Of a stretch of 64,000 nucleotides of DNA, positions 10,139-19,295 are shown in pieces (positions within the stretch are counted from its first letter, which is position 1; each line of letters begins with the position of its first letter). The DNA is from Sporosarcina obsidiansis (lineage in GTDB: Bacteria; Bacillota; Bacilli; Bacillales_A; Planococcaceae): contig NZ_WHVW01000012.1 of NCBI RefSeq assembly GCF_009651005.1, forward strand, positions 1-64,000, written 5' to 3'. The notes under the pieces are model-generated. The model worked only from the letters and a program-made list of their open reading frames with translations. It did no database searches and was not told the DNA's origin. Made by a program: the position numbers and the translations under genes.

Positions 10139-10252
10139 CTATGAGCGGTTGTGCGGGGGTTATGATCGCGTATGGAGTTTCTATGAGCGGCTGACAGGAT
10201 CTTATGATCGCGCATGTGGTTTCTATGAGCGGTCGGGTGAGATTTCCGACCG
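10139..10252. repeat. Array of 21-bp units (copy A)
   Basis: Five and a half units of exactly 21 bp, alternating CTATGAGCGG-N11 and TTATGATCGCG-N10 (a 42-bp dimer). The conserved CG falls at 10146, 10167, 10188, 10209, 10230 and 10251. It lies between two convergent chemoreceptor genes, just after a terminator. The same spacing recurs at 56084-56266 and 57214-57338. No ribosome-binding site precedes the open frame across it, so I do not call a gene. The rest of the gap to 10466 holds the next terminator. Confidence 0.8.
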
Positions 10253-10339
10253 AACACAACCAGCCAGACGAGCCGTTCACCGCATAGTACACCTTCTTAA
10301 AAACAGCCTATGATAAACAGAAATTTTCCTATCTATGCA

Positions 10340-10396
10340 AAAATAAGAGCCGCACGAAAAGTCAGATGAAAACGACTTTTCGGACAGGCTCACTTG
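10340..10396. terminator. Bidirectional terminator between convergent chemoreceptor genes
   Basis: GAGCC (10347) pairs with GGCTC (10387), and CGAAAAGTC (10355) pairs with GACTTTTCG (10374), with an internal loop. T-rich tracts follow on both strands, so it can stop transcription from either side. Confidence 0.7.
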
Positions 10397-10466
10397 TTTT
10401 TGATAAAGGTTAAGCCTGTTTTATGAGTAAAACCCAAGACAAAGAACATCACGTAAATTAACCACT

Positions 10467-11942
10467 TTACATCCTTAACTGCACGGCTTCCTCATGGGTT
10501 TCCTGAATATACGTAGCGATCTGTTCTTGCTCATTCGTCAGGTCCGTCAGCGTAGCGTTCATTTCCTCAATCGCTGCGGTACTTTCTTGGATAATTGATG
10601 CAAACTCTACCGTTCGCTCTGAGACGGCTTCACTACTTTCAGAAATGGTTTCGAAGTCTTTCATGAAAGCATGCAGTGCATGTTGCAATGTCGTCATCGT
10701 GCCGAACAGTTCAGTGAAAGATTGATTGGAGCTATCCGCAATTCTTACTTGTTCGGTAACTTGCTGTAATCCGTCTGCAAGTTTGCCAACAGATAATTGA
10801 TTAAACGTATTTACTTCTGATAAATTCAAATCGATTTTCTTCAGCGTTTCATCGGTCAAACCTGCAAGTTTCCGAATCTCATCTGCTACCACTGCAAAGC
10901 CTTTTCCTTTCTCTCCCGCACGTGCAGCTTCGATACTAGCATTCAAAGCTAAAAGATTCGTCTGTTCCGTTATTTCCTTTATCGTACTGGCGAATGTATT
11001 GGTTTCCTTAATTTTATTGGACAAGATCGCAAATGTTTCATCCAACTCTTCAAAGAATTTGGAAAAACGGTCGATCTGCTGTTTTAATTCATGGATGCGA
11101 TGTGTTCCTTCTTCGGCCTTCACTCCAGCCTCATCAGTACGTACTGCCAATTTACCCATTTGCTTAGAAATTCGTGTGACAGATGCATGGGTCGTTTCTG
11201 TACTCTCTGCGATATCCATAATATGATCGGCTTGATTTTGACTCGCACTGCTTACTTCATTAATTGCGGAAAGCATTTCTCTTTGTGAAGATACCGAAGT
11301 CTCAGAACTCACTTGAAGATGTGATAAATTATTGGTGATCTTCTCAACTGCCTGGTCCAGTTTTCGAGCTAACTGTTCTTCCTTCAGCATCTTCTCTGCT
11401 GTCAGTGCAGCATAATCTTCTACTTGTTTAAAATTACGAGCATTTTGACGAACGACTAAAAATAATACCATTCCACCTAAGAAATGAAGCAAAATCAAAT
11501 TCTTGCCGCTTGCCGCCACTAACTCAGGATCTACAAAATACGCATTATTCAGTAGTAACGCGATCAAACTCAGCACATAACCAAATGCCATAATACTCAT
11601 TTTGCCATGAATGCCCCCCAGCACGAGTAGCAAAATGATAATACCTAGAGAACCTAAATTAGCTTCTGAGAAATAAATTACACCGATTGCAATCGCGAAA
11701 TTCATCAACAACAATAAGACCGGCAAGATTTTCGTAATTACTGACTGCTTAGTAAACAGAAAATAACAGAAAAACAGAGTAGCGAAAGCAAATGGAATGG
11801 CTACAGATAAAATGATCGCCATAGCAGACTGCTGAATGAATTGTGCGATCAAACCTAAACTAGCAGCTATTCCGAACCCCAACCCCATAATCTTATTCTT
11901 TTGTATCCAGTCATCCTGCTTTAGTTGTTCAATATTCACCAT
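10467..11942 (-). CDS. Integral-membrane chemoreceptor without HAMP or periplasmic domain
   Basis: The 491 residues begin with about six closely spaced hydrophobic helices (about 18-165) and no sizeable extracellular loop. A cytoplasmic MCP signalling domain follows (about 190-491), with the tip [24 protein letters not shown] is absent. Such receptors sense inside or at the membrane rather than through a periplasmic ligand domain. The ATG at 11942 follows AAAGGGGGATGT. The striking feature is upstream: a perfect 20-bp FadR-type operator at 11997-12016, 55 nt before the start codon, which suggests derepression by long-chain acyl-CoA. The ligand is unknown. Confidence 0.9.
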   Translation of the reverse strand: MVNIEQLKQDDWIQKNKIMGLGFGIAASLGLIAQFIQQSAMAIILSVAIPFAFATLFFCYFLFTKQSVITKILPVLLLLMNFAIAIGVIYFSEANLGSLGIIILLLVLGGIHGKMSIMAFGYVLSLIALLLNNAYFVDPELVAASGKNLILLHFLGGMVLFLVVRQNARNFKQVEDYAALTAEKMLKEEQLARKLDQAVEKITNNLSHLQVSSETSVSSQREMLSAINEVSSASQNQADHIMDIAESTETTHASVTRISKQMGKLAVRTDEAGVKAEEGTHRIHELKQQIDRFSKFFEELDETFAILSNKIKETNTFASTIKEITEQTNLLALNASIEAARAGEKGKGFAVVADEIRKLAGLTDETLKKIDLNLSEVNTFNQLSVGKLADGLQQVTEQVRIADSSNQSFTELFGTMTTLQHALHAFMKDFETISESSEAVSERTVEFASIIQESTAAIEEMNATLTDLTNEQEQIATYIQETHEEAVQLRM

Positions 11943-11996
11943 ACATCCCCCTTTACTATATTGACATAATTACCAAAGTAGTATTATTACGGTATC

Positions 11997-12016
11997 ATGA
12001 ATGAATAGTCATTCAT
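11997..12016. promoter_or_regulatory. FadR (TetR family) operator
   Basis: ATGAATGAATAGTCATTCAT matches every defined position of the B. subtilis FadR (YsiA) consensus WTGAATGAMTANTCATTCAW. It is an 8-bp perfect inverted repeat with a 4-nt centre. It lies between the membrane chemoreceptor (55 nt from its start) and the putative protease (157 nt from its start). FadR represses beta-oxidation genes and is released by long-chain acyl-CoA. The fadR gene is not in this window. Confidence 0.75.
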
Positions 12017-12068
12017 ATGGGTTTTAATTCCCTATCTTACTTTATCAAAAACGACTTTACTTTTACCA

Positions 12069-12107
12069 GGGGGTCCTAAGTCTGATACACAACATAGACT
12101 AGCCCCC
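12069..12107. other. Imperfect G/C-capped hairpin of unknown role
   Basis: GGGGG (12069-12073) and CCCCC (12103-12107) enclose AGTCT/AGACT arms with small bulges. There is no T-tract on the plus strand. It lies in the leader region of the putative protease. It could be a structured leader or a relic. Confidence 0.4.
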
Positions 12108-12172
12108 AATCGATCTGACATCTTTCGTAACCGCTGCATAGAATGAAATGGAAGTTAGAAAGGCGGTTGCTA

Positions 12173-12925
12173 ATGACAATTATTCAAACAGATCAATGGC
12201 TACTAGAGTGTTATGAACGACCAATTGAACTTTGCAAAAAATTAACAAGCTATTTTAAAGACGCTTCTGCTGGGCAAATTTATCAGCATCTCACGTCTCA
12301 TGGACTCTACAGCTACCCAACTTTATCAACAGTACAAATTGTTTCTGAGTTTCGACGAATAGATGTGTGGAAGATGGTACAGAAAGAAATACAGCTTCTT
12401 CAAAAAGAATGGCATGGTCCCAAAATCCCTATTTTTATCCTCCCAGCTCAGTCCACCAAATCTGGCCTAGCTTTTCATGATAAATTATTTATCTTTATCA
12501 CAGCAGACTGTACTGCATCAGAAATCAAAGCGGTCGTTACCCATGAATACCACCACGTATGTAGACTTTCAAGAATCCGCAAGAATGAATCTGATTATAC
12601 CCTACTCGACGTCATCATCATGGAAGGACTTGCAGAACATGCAGTCCGTGAACGACTTGGTCATGAACTAGTAGCAGAATGGACAAAATGGTATACGCCC
12701 AGCCAGCTGGATGAATTTTGGAAGACGTTGTTTTACCCGAACCGGCAGCTACCGAAATCTGCACATACCCACGGACATCTAGTGTACGGTACAGCCGGCA
12801 ATCCACGCTTGGGTGGCTATGCTGTCGGCTACCATTTAATACATCGATACATGAAAGCTTCAGGTTTAGCAACTGCGGGATTACTAGGTATTTCTGCTGA
12901 ACAAATAATGAAGGAGATGTCATGA
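12173..12925 (+). CDS. Putative DUF2268-type zinc protease
   Basis: A 250-residue soluble protein with the gluzincin-type motif THEYHHVCRL near residue 124, in which HEYHH supplies two zinc-binding His and the catalytic Glu. A downstream MEGLAEHAV segment offers the third ligand, as in the DUF2268 family of predicted zinc-dependent proteases. No signal peptide or membrane helix is visible, so it probably acts in the cytoplasm. I chose the ATG at 12173 (MTIIQTDQW) because AAGGCGG lies 7 nt upstream; an ATG at 12143 has no ribosome-binding site. A terminator overlaps its 3' end. The FadR operator upstream might also act on it, but the distance is larger than for the chemoreceptor. The substrate is unknown. 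Confidence 0.75.
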   Translation: MTIIQTDQWLLECYERPIELCKKLTSYFKDASAGQIYQHLTSHGLYSYPTLSTVQIVSEFRRIDVWKMVQKEIQLLQKEWHGPKIPIFILPAQSTKSGLAFHDKLFIFITADCTASEIKAVVTHEYHHVCRLSRIRKNESDYTLLDVIIMEGLAEHAVRERLGHELVAEWTKWYTPSQLDEFWKTLFYPNRQLPKSAHTHGHLVYGTAGNPRLGGYAVGYHLIHRYMKASGLATAGLLGISAEQIMKEMS

Positions 12926-12947
12926 GTCATGACACCTCCTCTTTTTT
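12911..12947 (+). terminator. Terminator overlapping the protease stop codon
   Basis: GGAGATGTCATGA-G-TCATGACACCTCC followed by CTTTTTT. The stem includes the TGA stop codon. Confidence 0.8.
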
Positions 12948-12951
12948 CACC

Positions 12952-13227
12952 TCACCAGAAGAACAAAGACAACAACGCAATTCCCGCAATGGCTCCTAAC
13001 GCAATCCGGTAGCCTCCGCCATACCCGTAGCCACCATATCCTCCGAAACCATAGCCACCATAACCAAAACCACCTAACCCTCTATTCCCATTGATCGACT
13101 GGATCATCACATGGTTTCGATCGACGTTTCGAATGTATCCGCGATGAACACCTCCATCCCGAGTTTGAATCGTAACTGCCCTGCCTCGATACTGCTGACA
13201 CATTTCATAATGTCTACAACCTGACAT
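12952..13227 (-). CDS. Small glycine-rich protein with C-terminal membrane segment
   Basis: I use the ATG at 13227 (MSGCRHYEMCQQY) with a GGAGG site 8 nt upstream, giving 91 residues. Residues 10-45 look like a small SH3/Sm-type beta-barrel (RGRAVTIQTRDGGVHRGYI). A tract of Gly/Tyr/Phe repeats (GGYGFGGYGGYGYGGGY) and a hydrophobic C-terminal helix follow. I do not recognise a named family. It is divergent from two YjcZ-type genes and shares with them glycine richness and a sporulation-type -10 box, so a spore coat or mother-cell membrane role is inferred from context only. Confidence 0.7.
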   Translation of the reverse strand: MSGCRHYEMCQQYRGRAVTIQTRDGGVHRGYIRNVDRNHVMIQSINGNRGLGGFGYGGYGFGGYGGYGYGGGYRIALGAIAGIALLSLFFW

Positions 13228-13257
13228 ATTCTCACCTCCTTCCACATTCCTATCTAC

Positions 13258-13266
13258 TAACGTATG
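13258..13266 (-). promoter_or_regulatory. Possible mother-cell sigma (SigK/SigE) -10 box
   Basis: On the minus strand CATACGTTA fits the CATAnnnTA -10 element of SigK. No convincing -35 element is seen. It is 30 nt before the glycine-rich gene. Confidence 0.35.
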
Positions 13267-13373
13267 CGCTTAAAATAGACAGGCTTGATGCATCCGTACA
13301 TATAGGTTCCAAAATAAATATCATAATTTCTTCCGAGAAGCAAAGGCACTCTGAAAATCTTTGCATACGATAA

Positions 13374-13382
13374 GGGTAGTTC
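13374..13382 (+). promoter_or_regulatory. Possible mother-cell sigma (SigK/SigE) -10 box
   Basis: CATACGATA fits CATAnnnTA and differs from the divergent copy at one base. The -35 AC element is at a suboptimal 14-nt spacing. It precedes the YjcZ-type pair. Confidence 0.35.
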
Positions 13383-13404
13383 CACATTTGGAGGTGAAAT
13401 AGCT

Positions 13405-13521
13405 ATGGGTGAGGCAGTCGGAGGAGCAGGTTACGGCGGAGGCTTCGGTTTTGCAATGATCGTTGTTCTCTTTATCTTATTGATCATTGTAGGTGCAGGT
13501 TTTGCAGGGTATGGTTATTAA
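13405..13521 (+). CDS. yjcZ: YjcZ-type tiny membrane protein 1
   Basis: A 38-residue protein, too short for most gene callers. It has a Gly-rich head (MGEAVGGAGYGGGFGF) and one membrane helix with the family core [18 protein letters not shown]. It belongs to the tiny transmembrane Bacillus family that includes B. subtilis YjcZ, found in spores. A GGAGGTG site lies 7 nt before the ATG. The second copy follows 32 nt downstream in the same direction. Confidence 0.85.
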   Translation: MGEAVGGAGYGGGFGFAMIVVLFILLIIVGAGFAGYGY

Positions 13522-13553
13522 TCGTTCCCTAATAATATAAAAGAGGAGGCGAA

Positions 13554-13706
13554 ATGATGTTCGGATTTGGCGGATATGGATACGGAGGCTGCGGCGGCGG
13601 TGAAGTTGCAGGAGCTGGCTGTGGCGGTTACGGTGCAGGTCGCGGATTTGCGTTAATTGTAGTGTTATTCATCCTTCTTATTATTGTAGGCGCTGCTTGC
13701 TTATAA
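13554..13706 (+). CDS. yjcZ: YjcZ-type tiny membrane protein 2
   Basis: A 50-residue paralogue of the preceding gene. The head is Gly/Tyr/Cys-rich ([10 protein letters not shown] and [10 protein letters not shown]), and the membrane core [19 protein letters not shown] is nearly identical to copy 1. Three Cys residues that copy 1 lacks suggest crosslinking in the coat, as an inference. An AGAGGAGG site precedes two adjacent ATG codons; the first (13554) is used. A strong terminator ends the pair. Confidence 0.85.
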   Translation: MMFGFGGYGYGGCGGGEVAGAGCGGYGAGRGFALIVVLFILLIIVGAACL

Positions 13707-13737
13707 GTCCGAGAAGGAACCTTGAATAAGAAGGAAG

Positions 13738-13766
13738 CCCGTCGAGAACATTCGACGGGTTTTTAT
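13738..13766 (+). terminator. Terminator of the yjcZ pair
   Basis: CCCGTCGA-GAACAT-TCGACGGG followed by TTTTTAT. Confidence 0.9.
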
Positions 13767-13787
13767 CATTTTCTCTACTATTTTTAA

Positions 13788-13814
13788 TAAATAAAAGTGT
13801 TTTCTTGACGATAA
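13788..13814 (+). promoter_or_regulatory. SigD-type promoter of the second chemoreceptor gene
   Basis: TAAA (13788), 15-nt spacer, GACGATAA (13807-13814). The -35 element is perfect and the -10 differs from consensus at one base. It lies 40 nt before the start codon. Confidence 0.75.
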
Positions 13815-13854
13815 CAGACATATCACATACTACGCAGGAAGGACTGAGCTTCAT

Positions 13855-15837
13855 ATGTTCAGATCAATTAAAACAAAAATCATTCTGATCGTCATGATTC
13901 TTTTCATACTTGGAATATCTTTAATGACATTTATGACGAATGACCAGGCAAAGAAACAATCCATTGCGAACACTATTGACTCAAGCAATGCGATCGTCAA
14001 TGAAATGAGTTTTGGGGTATTCAATTTTTTAGATAAGTACGAAACAGGCTTACAATTACTAGCAACGAAAGACGAGATCACTTCTTTTACGGGTGAAGAC
14101 GGCAAAGAAGTTACCGTAAAAGAACTCGAATCAACTTTTGATGAGTTTTTATCCATCTACCCTGATTCATCGGCTGTCTATTATTCATTAGTGTCAAAAT
14201 ATTCCGTCATAAAACCAAATGTTGATTTAACAGGGTACGATCCGACCACTAGACCGTGGTATCAGCAAGCCGTAGAGAGCCCAGATGAAGTGCAGTGGAC
14301 AGAGCCATATCAAGATCATACGACAAAGCAATTTGTCATCACTGCTTCAAAAGCGATTACAGTCAATGGCGAATTGGCTGGAGTCGTTGGTTTGGATATC
14401 GAACTGACAGCTTTAACAGACGCCATCACCAGCAGAGATATCGGCTTTGAAGGCTACCCTATTTTGCTTGATACACAAGGAGTGGCCATTTCCCATCCTA
14501 CAAAGAGCGGAGAGAATTTGAGCACGCTGCCTTACTTCAAACAAATGTATGATCAGGATTCTAGCGTGATCAAATATACCGATGACAAAGGAATTGCTAA
14601 ACGTAATATTTATACAACACTACCTGAATTTAACTGGAAAGTAGGCGCTGTCTATGAAGAGAATAAACTAAACGGTCTAGCTCATTCTCTACGAAATTCC
14701 ATGCTAATCATCGCTATGATTACACTCATCATCACGTTTATTGGTCTGTTCTTTGCAATCAGTCGAATGATCAAGCCAATAGAAACGATCAAAGCATTAA
14801 TGGCCAAGGTGTCGGCTGGTGATTTAACTGTCCGCTCAGAGATAAAAACAAAAGATGAAGTGGGAGAACTCGGCCAAGACTTCAACCAAATGGTGGAACA
14901 TATGAACGAGATTATCACCGTCGTCCGCTCGTCTGCAGACGATGTGCGCATCAACTCAGAAAGTCTGAGTGCCGTATCCGAAGAGACGAATGCAGCGAGC
15001 ACTGAAGTAGTGCAAGCAGTTGGTGAAATTGCAGAAGGTGCAGCCAAATCAGCAGAAGACGCAGAAATAGTCACGGAACGTACTGATTTGCTCGGTCATG
15101 AAATCAATGAAATTAGAGAAAAAGCAAGTACCATGTTAGAGATCGCAACGAAGACAGGTGTCCAAAACACAAATGGACAAGAACAAATGAACGCTCTAAA
15201 AAGTTCATTTACCACAACTGGAACTACATTAGAAACGATGACGTCAGATATACATTCTTTATCCGAAAAAGTACAAGCGATCGGTATCGTCATGGAAACG
15301 ATCATGAATATTTCAAAACAAACGAATTTGTTGGCACTGAATGCAAGCATCGAAGCAGCTAGAGCCGGAGAACATGGAAAAGGATTCGCGGTAGTTGCGG
15401 ATGAAGTCCGAACGCTTGCTGAACAATCTGCACAAGCAACAGATGATGTCAAAGTAACCATAGAAGAATTACAGGAAGATTCACGGATCGTTTCTCGTCA
15501 AATGAAAACCACGATTGAGACATTCCGCGACCAAGGAATGGTCGTCCAAGAAACGGAAAAGACCTTCCAGGAACTCTCCTCTCTAATGGAAGACATGCAA
15601 GAATCCATCCATACGGTGACAGAAGAAATTCAATTAATTGCAACGCATAAAGACGAAGTCACACTGACGATCCAGACGATGTCTGCCACCTCTGAAGAGA
15701 CAGCGGCAGCTTGTGAAGAAGTGAGTGCTTCAACAGAAGAGCAGTTACGTGCGATTCAATCCGTCACAGACGCTGCAGAGATATTGACTGAACTGAGTGA
15801 AAAACTATCAGATGTAATTGAGCAATTTAAAGTGTAA
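13855..15837 (+). CDS. Methyl-accepting chemotaxis protein with dCache sensor
   Basis: A 660-residue chemoreceptor with membrane helix 1 at about 8-26, extracellular dCache at about 30-278, helix 2 at about 282-303, HAMP to about 357, and the signalling coiled coil with [20 protein letters not shown]. The sensor has [26 protein letters not shown] and GLDIEL, matching the amino-acid-binding dCache_1 pattern of Arg, Trp, Tyr and Asp. It is closely related to the receptor at 28611, including a near-identical C-terminal region. A SigD-type promoter precedes it, and the terminator at 15845 ends it. The conserved pentapeptide for CheR/CheB docking is not seen, as is usual in Bacilli. Confidence 0.95.
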   Translation: MFRSIKTKIILIVMILFILGISLMTFMTNDQAKKQSIANTIDSSNAIVNEMSFGVFNFLDKYETGLQLLATKDEITSFTGEDGKEVTVKELESTFDEFLSIYPDSSAVYYSLVSKYSVIKPNVDLTGYDPTTRPWYQQAVESPDEVQWTEPYQDHTTKQFVITASKAITVNGELAGVVGLDIELTALTDAITSRDIGFEGYPILLDTQGVAISHPTKSGENLSTLPYFKQMYDQDSSVIKYTDDKGIAKRNIYTTLPEFNWKVGAVYEENKLNGLAHSLRNSMLIIAMITLIITFIGLFFAISRMIKPIETIKALMAKVSAGDLTVRSEIKTKDEVGELGQDFNQMVEHMNEIITVVRSSADDVRINSESLSAVSEETNAASTEVVQAVGEIAEGAAKSAEDAEIVTERTDLLGHEINEIREKASTMLEIATKTGVQNTNGQEQMNALKSSFTTTGTTLETMTSDIHSLSEKVQAIGIVMETIMNISKQTNLLALNASIEAARAGEHGKGFAVVADEVRTLAEQSAQATDDVKVTIEELQEDSRIVSRQMKTTIETFRDQGMVVQETEKTFQELSSLMEDMQESIHTVTEEIQLIATHKDEVTLTIQTMSATSEETAAACEEVSASTEEQLRAIQSVTDAAEILTELSEKLSDVIEQFKV

Positions 15838-15844
15838 ACGAACG

Positions 15845-15879
15845 AAAAGAGGACCTGTCGAATGGACTGGTCCTCTTTT
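15845..15879. terminator. Convergent terminator
   Basis: AAAAGAGGACC and GGTCCTCTTTT form a perfect 11-bp stem around 13 nt. It serves the chemoreceptor (plus) and the amidotransferase-like gene (minus). Confidence 0.85.
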
Positions 15880-15890
15880 GTATTCATCAT

Positions 15891-16595
15891 TTACGCCTTA
15901 TTACACGCGTTAATAAATTGTTCAAATAGGCGTAGTGATGTGCGATCTTGACGATTGGCCAACGCTTCAGGATGCCATTGCACACTCATCACAAAACGAT
16001 GTTCTGTACTTTCAAGTGCCTCGATGATCCCATCCTTCGCGACAGCCGTCACAACAAGGGGTGACGTAATTTGGTTAACCGCTTGATGGTGCAATGAATT
16101 CACTTGAATTTCAGAAGTTCCCGCAATTTCCGCTAGTTTACTATCATCGACTATATCAATAGAATGCGTTGCAAATTCTCGATCCGCCTGCTGCTTATGT
16201 TGAAGCAACTCACCCGGAATGTTGGAATAAATATGCTGATGGATGGTACCTCCAAACGCCACGTTCAATACTTGATGACCTCGACAAATTCCAAGCACCG
16301 GTTTGTCTTTTCCCGTCATGCATCTAGTCAGTTTTAATTCCATGTTATCGCGTTCAGGTGATAACTTGCCTAGCTTCTGATGTGGCTCTTCACCATAGAC
16401 GAGCGGATTGACATCCTCTCCTCCCGTCAACAGCAAACCATCTAATCGCTCGCAAATTTCTTCGATATCTTCCAAGCCAGCTGGCAACACGACAGGCAAA
16501 CCACCTGCTCGTAAAATCGCTCGGCTATAATTTGATTGCACTAATGTTTCTCCATTTTGATCCAAGTCTGATGTAATTCCAATCAGCGGCTTCAT
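15891..16595 (-). CDS. Class-I glutamine amidotransferase-like hydrolase (PuuD type, C26)
   Basis: A 234-residue protein of the gamma-glutamyl hydrolase group. PuuD-type members cleave gamma-glutamyl-GABA in putrescine catabolism. The nucleophile elbow GICRGHQ places Cys at 104, and WHPE near the C-terminus supplies His 208 and Glu 210, completing the triad. LLLTGGEDVNP near residue 55 is characteristic of the C26 subgroup. It is cytosolic with no signal peptide. It stands alone, convergent with a chemoreceptor, so the pathway cannot be assigned; other gamma-glutamyl amides are possible substrates. The gene may relate to the peptide importer cluster 3 kb away, but that is speculative. Confidence 0.88.
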   Translation of the reverse strand: MKPLIGITSDLDQNGETLVQSNYSRAILRAGGLPVVLPAGLEDIEEICERLDGLLLTGGEDVNPLVYGEEPHQKLGKLSPERDNMELKLTRCMTGKDKPVLGICRGHQVLNVAFGGTIHQHIYSNIPGELLQHKQQADREFATHSIDIVDDSKLAEIAGTSEIQVNSLHHQAVNQITSPLVVTAVAKDGIIEALESTEHRFVMSVQWHPEALANRQDRTSLRLFEQFINACNKA

Positions 16596-16771
16596 TTTTC
16601 ATTCTCCTTTTTAAAGGCTATCTACAATATTTGCTCGGCCTTTTAATAAGTAATACACTATTTAACTTGTTACCCTGTTTTGAGAGAAGTAATCTAACCA
16701 GACGTTGCTGATAGTCCATTCTCCTATCAATATTTCACTTCTAGATCTCGATACTTTTCGACAAGCTTCCG

Positions 16772-16780
16772 TGATATAAT
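16772..16780 (+). promoter_or_regulatory. Extended -10 SigA promoter
   Basis: TGATATAAT: a perfect TATAAT with the TGn extension. No good -35 element is seen. It lies 29 nt before the TTG start of the coiled-coil gene. Confidence 0.55.
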
Positions 16781-16808
16781 AGATGTCACATTAAGAGAGG
16801 TGAAAACA

Positions 16809-17093
16809 TTGAGCGAAACATTACTACGCGAAATCCTATCAGAAATTGGTGGAATGAAACAGGATATCTCCGGGATGAAACAAGATATTTCCGAGATGAA
16901 ACAGGATATTTGCGAGATGAAACAGGATATTCAGTTCCTTAAGGATGAACAAGCCCAAATTAAACAAGCTGTCCTTGAAACAAATGAGCGCGTCAAATTA
17001 TTGACAGATCGACAAGACAATCAACATGCCATCATCGATGTCCTCTCCTCACGTTCCATTGAGCATGAAGCACTACTAAAACGTGCACATTAA
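16809..17093 (+). CDS. Short coiled-coil protein with heptad repeats
   Basis: A 94-residue hypothetical protein. The heptads GMKQDIS, GMKQDIS, EMKQDIC, EMKQDIQ (about residues 15-45) arise from near-identical 21-nt DNA repeats. A second coiled-coil part follows, with NERVKLLTDRQDNQ. I chose TTG at 16809 because GAGAGGTG is 6 nt upstream; the in-frame GTG at 16800 overlaps that site. The protein is soluble and probably oligomeric. A similar heptad-repeat gene lies at 26836-27270. No function is assigned. Confidence 0.65.
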   Translation: MSETLLREILSEIGGMKQDISGMKQDISEMKQDICEMKQDIQFLKDEQAQIKQAVLETNERVKLLTDRQDNQHAIIDVLSSRSIEHEALLKRAH

Positions 17094-17149
17094 TTTCTAC
17101 TTTTTCTCTTTTTCGTGATAATCCCCAATTGTTGAAACCCATTATAGCG

Positions 17150-17182
17150 AAAAGCGTTCCGCCAATAAGGGGAACGCTTTTT
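17150..17182. terminator. Terminator after the coiled-coil gene
   Basis: AAAAGCGTTCC and GGAACGCTTTTT form an 11-bp stem with a 10-nt loop. The remaining gap 17183-17471 shows nothing I recognise. Confidence 0.85.
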
Positions 17183-17471
17183 ACTAATGCAGTATTTACG
17201 CTATCGGGTATTTCATAGTTCTACTTTTTCATCTTTTCGAATTAAGGAAGAGACTAACGAAGATCTTTCATAAAGTGCATGCCGATTTTTTCTTTCCTCA
17301 ATGATTTGTTTCAACATAGTGGTACGCTGGCACCTTCTTTCAATAGTGACTGATTAGAATGGTTACCGACGAATCATCTATCATGAAAAACTGTTTAGGT
17401 GGAGGAATTTTATTAGGTGAGGAGAGAGTGAAAGGTGCTTCGGTCTAACATTCATTTTGCACAAGCACACT

Positions 17472-19286
17472 TCAATTCAAATATTCATAGATCTTACAGG
17501 CCAGTTGGACATCAAACCATCTTTCGGGATCAGTGAGCTTGATATCCAAAAGTGTTTCAATACGTTTCAACCTGTAGTAAAGCGTATTCTGATGAATCAT
17601 CAATTTTTCCGTAGTGAGTTTCAACGCTTTATTATTTGCCACGTATACAAGTAAAGTCTCTAAAAACTCTTGATTTGATTCGTCCATCAAGACACCTAAA
17701 TGGTCAACCAAAAATAGTTCTAATTCATTGCGTTTCATGTCTAGCAATATTCGATTTACGCCACTTTCTGAAAACAAATGAACACGTGCATTCTTCTTCT
17801 TTTGCAACAAGACCAAGCTCTTTTCCGCATCATCAAACGACTTTTGAATATCACGAAAACTGTCGTATACTCTTCCTATTCCAATGAATATCGGCTTATT
17901 CATTTCGCATAAATATTCAGAAAACGTCGTCAATTTTTCAACTGCCCTCTCTTTCCCTTCCAATTCAGGAAAAGACATGAACGCAATGATCTGTTGATTT
18001 CGTTCGGTCACAATTCCCTTGATATAATGAAATTCTAGCGCCTCTTCAATCCACTGCATCCATTTCTCCCGTACATATCGTGAATCTTTCACAGCCGCCT
18101 GTTCTGAGTCACTACAAATGAGCGCCACATAGAAGTCACGCGGAAAGAGGCCTAAATTCTTCGCTTGTTCATCTAATTGGTTATCATAAACACCTAACAA
18201 AACCTTGTCGAACAACTCTCCATAAAACATTTGCTGTGCTTCCTTGATGGAATGTTGTTTAATCATTTCCAGCGACAACAACGAAGCACCATATTCTAGT
18301 AACATTCGATTCACTTGATGAACTTCTTCAACTTGCATAAAGGCCAATAGGAAGCCCATGACAGAATCAGATCCGACAATTGGTGTAATAATGATGGATA
18401 CACCATTTTCACCAGTATATACTTGCCATTTTTTTGTAGCGATCACATACTGAACTTCTTTTGTTGAAATCATGCCTGGTGGAAGAGGGACCGAATGGGA
18501 GCCGTGTTGCGCAATCAAATTAAAGAGGCTATCATAAAGCGCGACAGGTACTTCGACATATTGTTGCAACGCAGTAACCATTTTCCCGATTCCTTTCTTT
18601 TGGTTGCTGAGCATCGTTAATTCATTATACAAATCAGCTGTCTTCTGTTGCTGGTCATGTTCTTTATGTAAAGCTTTCGTTGTTAATGCCAGCTCTTTTT
18701 CCAAGTGATTTGCTCTATCTATCAGCAGGTGATAGCGATACGTCATCGTAACGACAGAGGCGAACGCCTGAAGTTTCTTTAGCAAATCGTCTGGATATGG
18801 AGCGGATGGGTCATGACCGTTCATCGTCACTACCCCCATCGTTCCTTGACCATCCTTTAATGGAAGCGCCAACGTTTGATGAGGATATTCTGCTTGGATG
18901 GTTGACTGAATATAGTGTGACAAATTGAAAGGGGTCATTGTCCTCATGGCTTTCATGATGTCTTCCCTTGAAGTGAAAAATTGTGGCTCATTCGTTTCAA
19001 ACGCCAGACCGGTAATTCCTTCGCCAGGTTTCAATTGCGTCTTGCGGTAATTCTCTTCCACATAGCCGATCGCATATTTCACGATCAGCTTGTTCGTTTT
19101 TTCGCTGAAAATGAACAAAAATCCTGTGTCAAACTGCACAAACGCACCGATCATCTCTTCAAGTACAGTCTTAAAAAAACAGTTCTCTCCCACCGCCTTC
19201 AAGATGTTGAATGTCGCATGATCAAGAACTTCGTATAAACTATTTTCAGTTACGTTGGTTTCAGAACTATTCACATCAGCACCCAC
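17472..19286 (-). CDS. PucR/CdaR-type transcriptional regulator with GAF-like sensor
   Basis: A 604-residue regulator. The N-terminal GAF-like domain (about 20-175) is followed by a short coiled coil (about 180-215), a second sensor region (about 225-350), a GGDEF-derived CdaR-like middle (about 360-500) and a PucR C-terminal helix-turn-helix (about 540-600, with MIHQNTLYYRLKRIETLL). PucR-type proteins usually activate nearby catabolic or transport operons when their substrate is present. It is the last gene of the importer-DUF1028 operon, 9 nt after DUF1028, so it probably regulates that operon. The GTG at 19286 is used; a second in-frame GTG at 19274 is possible. Confidence 0.85.
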   Translation of the reverse strand: MGADVNSSETNVTENSLYEVLDHATFNILKAVGENCFFKTVLEEMIGAFVQFDTGFLFIFSEKTNKLIVKYAIGYVEENYRKTQLKPGEGITGLAFETNEPQFFTSREDIMKAMRTMTPFNLSHYIQSTIQAEYPHQTLALPLKDGQGTMGVVTMNGHDPSAPYPDDLLKKLQAFASVVTMTYRYHLLIDRANHLEKELALTTKALHKEHDQQQKTADLYNELTMLSNQKKGIGKMVTALQQYVEVPVALYDSLFNLIAQHGSHSVPLPPGMISTKEVQYVIATKKWQVYTGENGVSIIITPIVGSDSVMGFLLAFMQVEEVHQVNRMLLEYGASLLSLEMIKQHSIKEAQQMFYGELFDKVLLGVYDNQLDEQAKNLGLFPRDFYVALICSDSEQAAVKDSRYVREKWMQWIEEALEFHYIKGIVTERNQQIIAFMSFPELEGKERAVEKLTTFSEYLCEMNKPIFIGIGRVYDSFRDIQKSFDDAEKSLVLLQKKKNARVHLFSESGVNRILLDMKRNELELFLVDHLGVLMDESNQEFLETLLVYVANNKALKLTTEKLMIHQNTLYYRLKRIETLLDIKLTDPERWFDVQLACKIYEYLN

Positions 19287-19295
19287 TTTTTCGGT

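Noticed and set aside
10139..10252. CRISPR array
   Set aside because: Units are 21 bp with partly conserved sequence; there are no 25-40 bp spacers between exact repeats and no cas genes.
10107..10313. Open frame of 68 codons across 21-bp array A
   Set aside because: No ribosome-binding site; the frame is a by-product of a 21-bp period without stops, and the peptide is only the repeat translated.
12069..12107. Terminator
   Set aside because: The hairpin has bulges and lacks a T tract on the plus strand; no gene ends just before it.
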